From positions 1 to 5,921 of the forward strand of contig JABHJJ010000123.1 in NCBI GenBank assembly GCA_018691945.1: a DNA stretch of 5,921 nt, written 5' to 3'. This document shows positions 1 to 5,380 of the stretch, in pieces. Under the pieces are notes generated by a model. The model was given only the letters and a program-made list of their open reading frames with translations, made no database searches and was not told the DNA's origin. Numbering within the stretch: position 1 is the stretch's first letter; each line of letters opens with the position of its first letter. This DNA is from Candidatus Nitrosopelagicus sp. Lineage in GTDB: Archaea; Thermoproteota; Nitrososphaeria; Nitrososphaerales; Nitrosopumilaceae. The translations under genes were made by a program, and so were the position numbers.

Positions 1-24
1 ATACTAAACATCATACTAAACATC
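1..24. repeat. 12-bp perfect tandem repeat (two visible copies)
   Basis: ATACTAAACATC occurs at 1-12 and again at 13-24. It is in frame with the minus-strand winged-helix gene and codes for the MMFS repeat unit. The array may continue beyond the window: the last two bases visible (AT on the minus strand) fit a further Met codon. A related but degenerate unit, with CAAACATCATCAT, follows at 41-53. It looks like an expanding coding microsatellite and not a CRISPR or regulatory repeat. Confidence 0.7.
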
Positions 25-389
25 ATCATATCTACTATTCCAAACATCATCATTGAAGGCAAAAATGATTTGTCTTCCTTTAATTTCTGTTCTAACTCTT
101 GTCTGTTTCCTGATTTATAGGAGTTCTCTAATCGATTCCATTTTTCTTGTAAAATTTTTAATTGACGTTCAAACTCTCTAATTCCATCTTCAGTTGGTTT
201 TATCTCGATTTTTACTCCTCGCCATCCTTTCTTCTCTGTTACTATAATCCATCCTGAATTCTCTAATCTTTGTAAAATTGATTCTAATTCTTTTGGTTCT
301 ACTCTAGCTTCTCGAGAAATTTTTTCAAAATTAAAAATTCTATGATTAATAATTCCTAAAACAACTGTTTCTTTATTCTCCTCATTCAT
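1..389 (-). CDS. Winged-helix DNA-binding protein with Met-rich tail (partial, runs off left edge)
   Basis: Reading the minus strand from the ATG at 389-387 gives 129 codons without a stop; the C-terminus lies outside the window. Residues about 7-75 have the helix-helix-helix-wing pattern of a winged helix: an opening helix (VVLGIINHRIF), a segment around EKISREARVEPKELESILQRLE as recognition helices, then a strand pair around GWIIVTEKKGW. Residues about 70-107 are charged and helical (FERQLKILQEKWNRLE), probably a coiled-coil dimerisation arm. The visible end, residues 113-129, is MMMFGIVDMMMFSMMFS, 8 Met in 17 residues. The likely role is a transcriptional regulator of unknown target. The tail could bind copper(I), contact membrane, or be plain low complexity; nothing here decides. 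It is divergent from the LON-domain gene with a 67-bp gap. No clear Shine-Dalgarno is present. The fold call is from pattern only, without a search. Confidence 0.75.
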   Translation of the reverse strand, partial: MNEENKETVVLGIINHRIFNFEKISREARVEPKELESILQRLENSGWIIVTEKKGWRGVKIEIKPTEDGIREFERQLKILQEKWNRLENSYKSGNRQELEQKLKEDKSFLPSMMMFGIVDMMMFSMMFS

Positions 390-427
390 GATATTTCATT
401 TCAAATTATTGCCTAAAAAGTAATTGA

Positions 428-438
428 ATTTTATATTA
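428..438. promoter_or_regulatory. TATA-like element between divergent winged-helix and LON genes
   Basis: The plus strand reads TTTTATATTA at 429-438, centred about 23 nt before the ATG at 457, slightly short of the 26-nt spacing seen for other genes here but compatible with a leaderless LON-domain mRNA. On the minus strand the same bases read TAATATAAAA, centred about 44 nt from the winged-helix ATG, which would leave a 5' leader of roughly 17 nt. A weaker minus-strand candidate, CTTTTTAGG at 412-420, has leaderless spacing. Which element serves the minus gene is unresolved. Confidence 0.5.
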
Positions 439-456
439 TGACGCTGTAGTTTGTTT

Positions 457-1179
457 ATGATTGAAACCAAGATTATTCCCATATTTCCATTAGATCTAGT
501 CTTGTTTCCTAATCAGGATCTGCCATTGCGAATCTTTGAGCCTCGATATAAGCAAATGGTTGATGATTGCATGCTAGGGGAAAAAGAATTTGGAATTTGT
601 CTTGGACATGATAGTGACACTTTATCAAATTGGCAGGCACCATATAATGTTGGCACAATTGCAAAAATCATTGACTGTAAAGATGTAGACTCCACAAGTG
701 GTCATCTATTTTTAAATGTTAGAGGTCATAGAAAATTTCGAATCATTCGTTTGATTTCACCATCACTTGAAAAAACCAAAGATTACGATCCATTCACAGT
801 ACAGGGAACAAGATCCATTGAACAACTTCATCATAATGATGGTATTGAAAAAAAAATGTACATACAAGCTGAAATTGAAATAATTTCTGACATTGATTCA
901 TCAATATCTCTAACTCAATGGGAAAATTTAGTAGAATTGTGGAAAAATAATATAAAAAAAAGTGTAGGCAATCCTGAATTAACATCTCATCAACTAGATC
1001 ATGTTTTGGAACAGTATTATCTAAAAACTGAAACTCCTACAATCGAGTATGTTTATTCACTATGTGCATTGGTCTCTCAGACCCCCTTTGATCTACAACC
1101 AATCTTGGAATGTACAAATATGGAAGAATTACTCCAAAAATCTACAAAACTACTGGAATCTGACATAAACTCTGAGTAA
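457..1179 (+). CDS. Stand-alone Lon N-terminal (substrate-binding) domain protein
   Basis: This 240-residue protein carries the LON domain (the substrate-recognition part of Lon protease, also present in cereblon) but has no AAA+ ATPase or protease domain. Residues 7-35 are the diagnostic start (IPIFPLDLVLFP, then LRIFEPRYKQMV). GTIAKI at 66-71 and LFLNVRGHRKFRI at 84-96 are the following conserved beta segments. Residues about 130-235 are mainly helical, matching the helical bundle that follows the beta domain in Lon. Family knowledge suggests protein or ligand binding, perhaps as an adaptor; a substrate cannot be read from sequence. I chose ATG 457 over the in-frame TTG at 451 because a TATA-like box at 429-438 would leave almost no leader for either, and MIETKIIPIFPLD is a normal LON start. 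The protein is cytoplasmic, with no signal peptide. The SNF2 gene follows after 59 bp. Confidence 0.9.
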   Translation: MIETKIIPIFPLDLVLFPNQDLPLRIFEPRYKQMVDDCMLGEKEFGICLGHDSDTLSNWQAPYNVGTIAKIIDCKDVDSTSGHLFLNVRGHRKFRIIRLISPSLEKTKDYDPFTVQGTRSIEQLHHNDGIEKKMYIQAEIEIISDIDSSISLTQWENLVELWKNNIKKSVGNPELTSHQLDHVLEQYYLKTETPTIEYVYSLCALVSQTPFDLQPILECTNMEELLQKSTKLLESDINSE

Positions 1180-1238
1180 ATTCAAACCTAAAGTTCATAA
1201 GCGATGAAAAACTATGAGCTAAAATTCGGAAACATAAC

Positions 1239-2951
1239 ATGGAAAAATTTGGAACATTAGAATTCGTATTGGATCGTTATTCTGGAACCTGGTGCTGGAA
1301 GATTTCTGGAAATCGTGCAGTGAACATGGTCTCAAAATTAATTCCGCGTGGATGGTATGGTGATAAACCTGATGAAGTCATTGTATCTGACAATGATGAA
1401 AATACCAAAAAATTAAAAATGATCGACGATCGCTATTCCTTTGAAATTTTATCAAACTCCGTTTGGAAACGAAAAATTGCCCCACTAACAATCAAAAAAA
1501 TACGTGTGCCAAAAATTGAAAAACTACAACAAGCTACACCTAGCAAACAATTCCGTGGAACTTTACTTGACTTTCAAAGAGAAGGTCTGGACTTTTTAAT
1601 CAAATCAAGTGGGAATGCATTGCTTGCAGATGAGATGGGTCTTGGAAAAACTGTCCAAACACTTGCATACATATCAAAAGAGAAAAACGCATTTCCTGCA
1701 CTAATTATTGCCCCACTTGTTACTTTGACAAACTGGCAAAGAGAGATTGAAAAATTCCTAAAGAAAAAAGGAAAAAATGGTAAAATAATTGAAAATGAGG
1801 TTCCATCTAGTACGATGATTAGAAATGGAAAACTTGCTGACATTGGGAAATATGATTTTTACATCATTAACTATGAACTATTACATAAACGACTTCCTGA
1901 TTTACTAAAACTTGGAATTCGTTCTGTTGTTTGTGACGAGGTACAACATCTCAGGTCTAAGACCACTCAAAAATATGCAGCAGTCAAAACATTGGCAGCA
2001 CTTGAAAGTATAAAGTATAGGGTTGGTTTATCTGGCACTCCAATCTACAATCGCGGTTCTGAGATATGGCCAATCGTCGATATTCTAAAACCTGGTTTAC
2101 TTGGAAGCTTTAAGGAATTTTGTGAATACTTTTGTTATGTAAATGAAAAAGGAAAAGCAATTGTACTTGAAAACAAACGTGATACACTACGCAATCAATT
2201 AACTAAACATGTAATGTTGAGAAGAAAAAAATCTGATGTCCTAAAAGAACTAAAAGATAAGGTTCGTTATCCTGAAATGATTCATGCTGATGAAAAATTC
2301 TACAAGGCTGAATTAAGTAAAATTTGGAAGAAGCTTGAAGAAGAACAAAAATATGCAGAATCTGCATTTGATAAATCTGCATCATATCATCGTGCAATAG
2401 AAAGTGAAAGACAGGCAGCAGGTCTTGCAAAACTTGCACATGTTACAAACTTTGTAACAAACATCATGGAGATCGAAGAAAGTGTGGTTGTGTTTTGTCA
2501 TCACAAGGCAATTCATAATTTACTCCATCATAGTTTGGCTAATTATGACCCTGCATCAATAATTGGAGGTCAAACCGATACAGTTAGACAACGTGAAATT
2601 GATAGATTTCAAAAAGGTCAGACAAAACTAATGGTTGCAGGACTGCGAGCCGGAAACGTTGGAATTAATCTTACAACTGCAAAATATGTTATTTTTGCTG
2701 AGCTTGACTGGAGTCCTGCAATTCACCGTCAAGCCGAAGATCGTTTACACAGAATTGGTCAGAAAAATACTGTCTTTGCATACTATCTGGTAGGAAAAGG
2801 AACTCTTGATGAACATGTTGCAGAGATTCTAGTTGATAAAAGCTATGAGATTGACACTATACTTGACAAGCAAGGTGAATCATTTGAAAACAAAGAAAAG
2901 GCAAAGATGATTCTTGCCCAAATTCATGACAAGATTGGAACCAAATTATAA
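1239..2951 (+). CDS. SNF2-family DNA-dependent ATPase (SMARCAL1/ZRANB3-like)
   Basis: This 570-residue superfamily 2 translocase has both RecA-like lobes. Motif I (Walker A) is DEMGLGKT at 131-138, preceded by the Q-motif-like LLDFQREGLDFL. Motif Ia is IIAPLVTLTNWQREI around 156-170, motif II is DEVQ at 233-236, and motif III is SGTP at 265-268. Lobe 2 has VVVFCHHK at 417-423, motif V AGNVGINLTTA at 471-481 and motif VI QAEDRLHRIGQ at 498-508. The motif VI form is typical of the SMARCAL1/ZRANB3 (annealing helicase, fork remodelling) branch. Residues 1 to about 105 form an N-terminal region with WCWKISG and a basic strand-rich stretch that I do not recognise. The family uses ATP to translocate on duplex DNA and remodel protein-DNA or branched DNA structures. 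Motif II ends in Q where many SNF2 proteins have H. No strong TATA is visible in the 59-bp gap, so cotranscription with the LON gene is possible. Confidence 0.93.
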   Translation: MEKFGTLEFVLDRYSGTWCWKISGNRAVNMVSKLIPRGWYGDKPDEVIVSDNDENTKKLKMIDDRYSFEILSNSVWKRKIAPLTIKKIRVPKIEKLQQATPSKQFRGTLLDFQREGLDFLIKSSGNALLADEMGLGKTVQTLAYISKEKNAFPALIIAPLVTLTNWQREIEKFLKKKGKNGKIIENEVPSSTMIRNGKLADIGKYDFYIINYELLHKRLPDLLKLGIRSVVCDEVQHLRSKTTQKYAAVKTLAALESIKYRVGLSGTPIYNRGSEIWPIVDILKPGLLGSFKEFCEYFCYVNEKGKAIVLENKRDTLRNQLTKHVMLRRKKSDVLKELKDKVRYPEMIHADEKFYKAELSKIWKKLEEEQKYAESAFDKSASYHRAIESERQAAGLAKLAHVTNFVTNIMEIEESVVVFCHHKAIHNLLHHSLANYDPASIIGGQTDTVRQREIDRFQKGQTKLMVAGLRAGNVGINLTTAKYVIFAELDWSPAIHRQAEDRLHRIGQKNTVFAYYLVGKGTLDEHVAEILVDKSYEIDTILDKQGESFENKEKAKMILAQIHDKIGTKL

Positions 2952-2957
2952 CCTCAA

Positions 2958-2965
2958 TATTTTTT
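2958..2965 (+). terminator. Oligo-T terminator after the SNF2 gene (candidate)
   Basis: TATTTTTT with six consecutive T residues lies 6-14 bases past the SNF2 stop. Archaeal RNA polymerase can terminate at short U-tracts without a hairpin. The same bases lie about 27 nt before the ATG at 2989, so they could instead be part of the next promoter. Confidence 0.35.
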
Positions 2966-2975
2966 AGTTTAAAAT
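2966..2975 (+). promoter_or_regulatory. TATA-like box for the 84-residue gene
   Basis: AGTTTAAAAT at 2966-2975 resembles an archaeal TATA box. The centre of TTTAAAAT (about 2971.5) is 26.5 nt before the in-frame ATG at 2998 but only 17.5 nt before the ATG at 2989. If this is the real box and the mRNA is leaderless, translation starts at 2998. Confidence 0.45.
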
Positions 2976-2988
2976 TTTTAGAAGAAAT

Positions 2989-3243
2989 ATGGACTTTATG
3001 TTAGAAGAAGAAATGATTGATCTTTTGACATTTTGTTTACAAAATCCTAATTCTGATGAAGTAGAATCCAAAAAATCTCGATTCATACAAGTTGGAAAAG
3101 AAATCTTTGATAATGGAGGAGTTGACGCAATGGAAAACTTCTTTTTTGCAGTAGAAAATAGAATTGAAGGTGAAATTGAAAAATCTCCAAAACCATTTCG
3201 TTCACTATGGAATGGTTTGTCTGATGAATGGAAATATCCATAG
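2989..3243 (+). CDS. Small acidic protein of unknown function
   Basis: This is an 84-residue protein that I do not recognise. It is acidic and mostly helical: residues 5-18 (LEEEMIDLLTFCLQ) form one amphipathic helix, 21-41 a second charged helix (DEVESKKSRFIQVGKEIF), and 44-65 a third (GVDAMENFFFAVENRIEGEI). It ends in a Trp- and Pro-containing tail (SLWNGLSDEWKYP). There is one Cys, no membrane segment and no metal-binding motif, so it is probably a small cytoplasmic helical bundle. A second in-frame ATG at 2998 fits the upstream TATA box better and would remove three residues. It follows the SNF2 gene by 37 bp on the same strand, and a minus-strand zinc-ribbon gene faces its 3' end 34 bp away. 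Amino-acid composition, an uninterrupted frame and a plausible promoter support it as a real gene; function is unknown. Confidence 0.75.
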   Translation: MDFMLEEEMIDLLTFCLQNPNSDEVESKKSRFIQVGKEIFDNGGVDAMENFFFAVENRIEGEIEKSPKPFRSLWNGLSDEWKYP

Positions 3244-3277
3244 GAAAATTTACTAAAAAAGATTATTTGATGTTCAG

Positions 3278-3421
3278 TTATGCTTTGCCTATTCTGAACA
3301 TCGAAATGCCGCATGTTGGGCATGTACCTTTTGTTGCTGGTTTACCATTTTTCATAGTTACAGCTTGGGTACTATTCATTTCTCTTTTGTCTCTGCATTT
3401 TACGCAGTAACCTATTACCAT
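3278..3421 (-). CDS. DUF5679-like zinc-ribbon protein, 47 residues
   Basis: The minus strand from ATG 3421-3419 to TAA 3280-3278 codes for 47 residues: MVIGYCVKCRDKREMNST, a middle AVTMKNGKPATKG, and an end CPTCGISMFRIGKA. Two CxxC pairs (C6/C9 and C34/C37) form a zinc ribbon. The order YCVKCR, then KNGKPATKG, then CPxCG and a final FRIGK is the signature I associate with the small archaeal DUF5679 family, whose members are close to this length. Function is not established; a zinc-stabilised nucleic-acid-binding or translation-linked role is only a guess. The opposite-strand frame over the same bases (3228-3410) gives a hydrophobic peptide without family features, so the minus-strand reading is the real one. 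The gene is convergent with the 84-residue gene (34-bp gap) and divergent from the J-domain gene (133 bp between start codons). Confidence 0.88.
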   Translation of the reverse strand: MVIGYCVKCRDKREMNSTQAVTMKNGKPATKGTCPTCGISMFRIGKA

Positions 3422-3440
3422 GTACTTTTAACTGATCTCT

Positions 3441-3450
3441 CTTATTAGCA
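3441..3450 (-). promoter_or_regulatory. TATA-like box for the zinc-ribbon gene (weak)
   Basis: On the minus strand the bases read TGCTAATAAG, centred about 24-25 nt upstream of the ATG at 3421. The spacing fits a leaderless archaeal transcript, but the match to a TATA consensus is only moderate. Confidence 0.35.
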
Positions 3451-3524
3451 AAAACCTGTTAATTTTTTTCAACACTTTTAGTTACTTTCTCCGCTAATTT
3501 TTAGGAATAAATCAAATAGTTTAC

Positions 3525-3533
3525 GTTATATCT
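3525..3533 (+). promoter_or_regulatory. TATA box for the membrane J-domain gene
   Basis: GTTATATCT at 3525-3533 is centred about 26.5 nt before the ATG at 3555. This places the expected transcription start at that ATG and argues against the in-frame GTG at 3543. The 133 bp between this start and the divergent zinc-ribbon start show no other gene; they hold AT-rich sequence including a T7 run near 3463-3469. Confidence 0.6.
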
Positions 3534-3554
3534 AATTCTCTAGTGAATTTTCTT

Positions 3555-4388
3555 ATGAAAAAGATTATTTTTGGAATTACCTTTTTTGTCTTACTTTTTC
3601 CTATTGCTCATGTATTCGCTGATGACTTGACACTTAACATTGATAAGACAATTTATGAAAAATCTGATTTTATTTCTGTATGGGGGTCCACCTCCCTTGA
3701 CTCTGTTTTTATCTCTGTAAAAGATCCTGATGGAAATAATGTCTGGAATGAAAGCCTAAACTCTGATAACGAAAATAAATTCTCCACTTTGATAATTGCA
3801 GGAATTGGCGGATGGACAAAAAGTGGAAATTATCTGGTAGTGGCTGAATCTGGTAATTATGTGGCTTCTACAAAATTTTTCTACGATTCAGGCGCACAAG
3901 TAAATCCTCCTTCTGCAGTATCTGATTATTATGTTAGTCAAGAAGATCTATATCTCACATTTACCATTGCAGTAATCATTGTTGCAGGAATTTTCATTTA
4001 TCTTGCAAGACATATCATACTACGAAAAAAAACAAGTTATGATGATGCTAAATTAGATTCTAAAAAGAATCGTGATTATGAAAAATATCACTCTGAATGG
4101 TCAGAAGAAGAAATTTTTGGTTCACACAAATCAACTACTGATGCAAAAGAATTTCGTGAAATGTATAATGATAATTCCTTACCAAACTATTATCTTGTAT
4201 TGGGGTTGACAAATGATTCATCTCAATTAGAAATTAAAAATCAATACAGAAAACTCGCAAAACAATATCATCCTGATAGAAACAAGGATTCTTCAGAAGA
4301 AAAAATGGCTCAAATTAATAAAGCATATGAAATTTTGTCTGACAAAAAACTTAGAGCAGAATATGACAAGTTTTGCAAATTATTGTGA
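3555..4388 (+). CDS. Membrane-anchored J-domain protein with extracytoplasmic beta-sandwich-like domain
   Basis: This 277-residue protein has four parts. Residues 1-22 are a Sec signal peptide (MKKIIFGITFFVLLFPIAHV, then FA before DD). Residues about 24-115 are a beta-rich outer domain. Residues about 131-152 are one membrane helix (LTFTIAVIIVAGIFIYL) followed by basic RHIILRKK, placing the C-terminus inside by the positive-inside rule. Residues 153-210 are a polar linker, and 211-272 a complete J-domain with HPD at 239-241, a basic helix II (YRKLAKQY) and helix III (QINKAYEILSD). J-domains stimulate DnaK ATPase through HPD, so this protein should recruit DnaK to the inner face of the membrane. 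The outer domain is homologous to that of the PEFG-CTERM protein at 5412-5891. The Gly/Phe-rich and zinc-finger parts of classical DnaJ are absent. Start 3555 is chosen over GTG 3543 from the signal-peptide form and TATA spacing. Its last 9 bases overlap the minus-strand gene. Confidence 0.9.
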   Translation: MKKIIFGITFFVLLFPIAHVFADDLTLNIDKTIYEKSDFISVWGSTSLDSVFISVKDPDGNNVWNESLNSDNENKFSTLIIAGIGGWTKSGNYLVVAESGNYVASTKFFYDSGAQVNPPSAVSDYYVSQEDLYLTFTIAVIIVAGIFIYLARHIILRKKTSYDDAKLDSKKNRDYEKYHSEWSEEEIFGSHKSTTDAKEFREMYNDNSLPNYYLVLGLTNDSSQLEIKNQYRKLAKQYHPDRNKDSSEEKMAQINKAYEILSDKKLRAEYDKFCKLL

Positions 4389-4766
4389 CTCTATAATCAC
4401 ATCTTTTAGTGTTAGATAAAGAACAACTTTAGATACATTTTGCATGCTGTTTGTAAGATTTGTTACAAGTGAAATTTTTTGTCCATCTTTATTATCTCCT
4501 TGTAACGTTATATCTAGAAAATCTTTGTTTGGTCCAAGCATGGCCTTTGAGAGATGCTTTGATACACTTGTATCTCGAATAGTTGCTTGTACCTTCAACT
4601 CTTTCAATTCTGCAAAATACACCCCTCCTCTTGTTGTAGGCTCTGTGATTGGGTTTTCTGTCTGAAAAACCTTAATTTCATTCACTGCAAAAGAATTTTC
4701 TCCAATTAGCATCCTAAAATTCGAGCTGTTTTTGTGTACTATTTCTTGCAATTCTTTTTCATTCAT
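4380..4766 (-). CDS. Conserved-looking hypothetical protein, 128 residues
   Basis: I do not recognise this protein. It begins with a helical stretch (MNEKELQEIVHKNSSNF), then alternates short strands: MLIGENSFAVNEIKVFQ at 19-35, GGVYFAELKELKVQATI at 47-63, FLDITLQG at 83-90, QKISLVTNL at 96-104 and KVVLYLTLKDVII at 113-125. This predicts a small beta-rich fold. There is no Cys, no membrane segment and no signal peptide, so it is likely cytoplasmic. The TEPTTRGGVYF loop at 41-51 and the HLSKAMLGPNKDF segment are the most distinctive parts. It is divergent from the rhodanese gene with 51 bp between starts and a TATA box exactly midway, so the two may be coordinately expressed. Its stop lies inside the 3' end of the J-domain gene (9-bp tail-to-tail overlap). 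The opposite strand at 4444-4665 is open but shows no domain and no promoter. Confidence 0.8.
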   Translation of the reverse strand: MNEKELQEIVHKNSSNFRMLIGENSFAVNEIKVFQTENPITEPTTRGGVYFAELKELKVQATIRDTSVSKHLSKAMLGPNKDFLDITLQGDNKDGQKISLVTNLTNSMQNVSKVVLYLTLKDVIIESQ

Positions 4767-4786
4767 TACCTATTTGAAAAAATTAA

Positions 4787-4797
4787 AAAATATATGT
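4787..4797. promoter_or_regulatory. Symmetric TATA box shared by two divergent leaderless genes
   Basis: ATATAT at 4790-4795 is self-complementary and centred at 4792.5. That is 25.5 nt from the rhodanese ATG at 4818 and 26.5 nt from the minus-strand ATG at 4766. Both distances match leaderless archaeal promoters, so one TBP site could serve both directions. Only 51 bp separate the two start codons, leaving no room for two independent complete promoters. Confidence 0.65.
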
Positions 4798-4817
4798 CAA
4801 TACAATTGTAGTTAGAT

Positions 4818-5111
4818 ATGGCAGAATCTATATCAAAAGACCAACTAAGACAAGAACAAGACCAATTTGTTATAATTGATGTCAGAGAACCAGATGAGAT
4901 TGCAAATGGGGCAATTGAAAACTCTCAGAATATGCCTTTAGGACTTGCTATAAGAAATGCAAAAAAAGGCCAAATCGATGACCTCAAAGATAAGAAAATC
5001 TGTGTTTATTGTGTATCTGGTTACCGTGGAAACATTGCAGCTGATGAATTAGTAAAGGCTGGATTTTCTGTAGTAAATCTCGAAGGCGGTTACATGGCAT
5101 GGGCTCAATAA
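4818..5111 (+). CDS. Single-domain rhodanese-like sulfurtransferase
   Basis: This 97-residue protein is one rhodanese domain, the usual length of GlpE/PspE-type members. Residues 17-27 hold the FVIIDVREPDE strand and CH2A-like motif; NMPLGLAI at 38-45 replaces the common H-x-P-x-A segment. The active-site loop is CVSGYR at 65-70, with Cys65 as the persulfide-carrying nucleophile in the standard C-x-x-G-x-R form. The domain closes with VVNLEGGYMAWAQ. The expected chemistry is transfer of sulfane sulfur from a donor such as thiosulfate or a persulfide to an acceptor thiol or carrier; substrate and partner are unknown. It is cytoplasmic. ATG 4818 has a TATA box 26 nt upstream. The stop TAA is followed at once by the SWIM-domain reading frame in the same phase, suggesting cotranscription and possibly linked function. 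Confidence 0.93.
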   Translation: MAESISKDQLRQEQDQFVIIDVREPDEIANGAIENSQNMPLGLAIRNAKKGQIDDLKDKKICVYCVSGYRGNIAADELVKAGFSVVNLEGGYMAWAQ

Positions 5112-5354
5112 TTGAGTTCTAATACAATTAGAAAGGCACAAAAACTTGTTGACAATGGGGGGGTTGTAAAAATTGAAGATGATCTTTTTCAAGTAAAATC
5201 TACAAGTGATCCTTCTAAATCTTATTTTGTAACTCATGATTCTTGTGAATGCCCTGGCTTCAAAAATTTCTATAAATTTCATCATGGAAAAGGTTTGAAA
5301 GCAAATTGCTCTCATTTGGAGGCAATTCGTATATTTCTAAAAGAAAATAAATAA
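5112..5354 (+). CDS. Small SWIM-type zinc-finger protein
   Basis: This 80-residue protein has the SWIM signature C-x-C-x(n)-C-x-H: C45 and C47 in DSCECPGF, then C66 and H68 in NCSHLEAI, with 18 residues between C47 and C66. Residues 1-40 form a helix (NTIRKAQKLVDNG) and strands (VVKIEDDLFQVKS, KSYFVTH), the usual lead-in to SWIM fingers. SWIM domains bind zinc and act in DNA or protein contacts; they occur with SNF2 ATPases, MuDR transposases and Rad51-paralogue partners. Here the domain is free-standing. The only usable start is TTG at 5112, directly after the rhodanese TAA; no in-frame ATG or GTG leads the domain and no Shine-Dalgarno is visible. Translation may rely on termination-reinitiation from the rhodanese, or on readthrough. 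A seven-G run at 5157-5163 near the start is unusual for this AT-rich sequence. Confidence 0.85.
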   Translation: MSSNTIRKAQKLVDNGGVVKIEDDLFQVKSTSDPSKSYFVTHDSCECPGFKNFYKFHHGKGLKANCSHLEAIRIFLKENK

Positions 5355-5360
5355 AAAATG

Positions 5361-5377
5361 CTGATTGATTGAATCAG
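5361..5377. promoter_or_regulatory. Short inverted repeat just upstream of the PEFG-gene TATA box
   Basis: CTGATT at 5361-5366 and AATCAG at 5372-5377 are perfect 6-bp arms around a GATTG spacer. The element ends 4 bases before the TATA box at 5382. It could be an operator or activator site near the BRE, or a weak hairpin ending the rhodanese-SWIM transcript. No T-run follows directly, which makes an operator slightly more likely, but a 6-bp repeat may occur by chance. Confidence 0.3.
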
Positions 5378-5380
5378 ATT

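Noticed and set aside
1..53. Repeats at the left edge as a CRISPR array
   Set aside because: The unit is 12 bp with no spacers, and it is in frame with a coding region as an MMFS repeat.
457..1179. Truncated Lon protease
   Set aside because: The frame ends cleanly at 240 residues, and the next gene begins after 59 bp with no trace of AAA+ or protease sequence. Stand-alone LON-domain proteins are a known family.
513..2439. Several minus-strand frames opposite the LON and SNF2 genes
   Set aside because: They are antisense shadows rich in Phe, Ser and Leu lying over well-supported domains.
2964..3323. Minus-strand frame of 119 residues
   Set aside because: It runs antisense across the whole 84-residue gene and into the zinc-ribbon gene in another frame. 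It has no domain and no promoter, and the plus-strand reading has the better composition and TATA box.
3228..3410. Plus-strand frame giving a 60-residue hydrophobic peptide
   Set aside because: It overlaps the end of the 84-residue gene and lies opposite the DUF5679-like zinc ribbon, whose two CxxC pairs are far better evidence. The hydrophobic look is a by-product of the opposite strand.
4444..4665. Plus-strand frame inside the 128-residue minus gene
   Set aside because: No recognisable motif, no TATA box in place, and the minus-strand gene has a well-placed promoter and a soluble beta-rich protein pattern.
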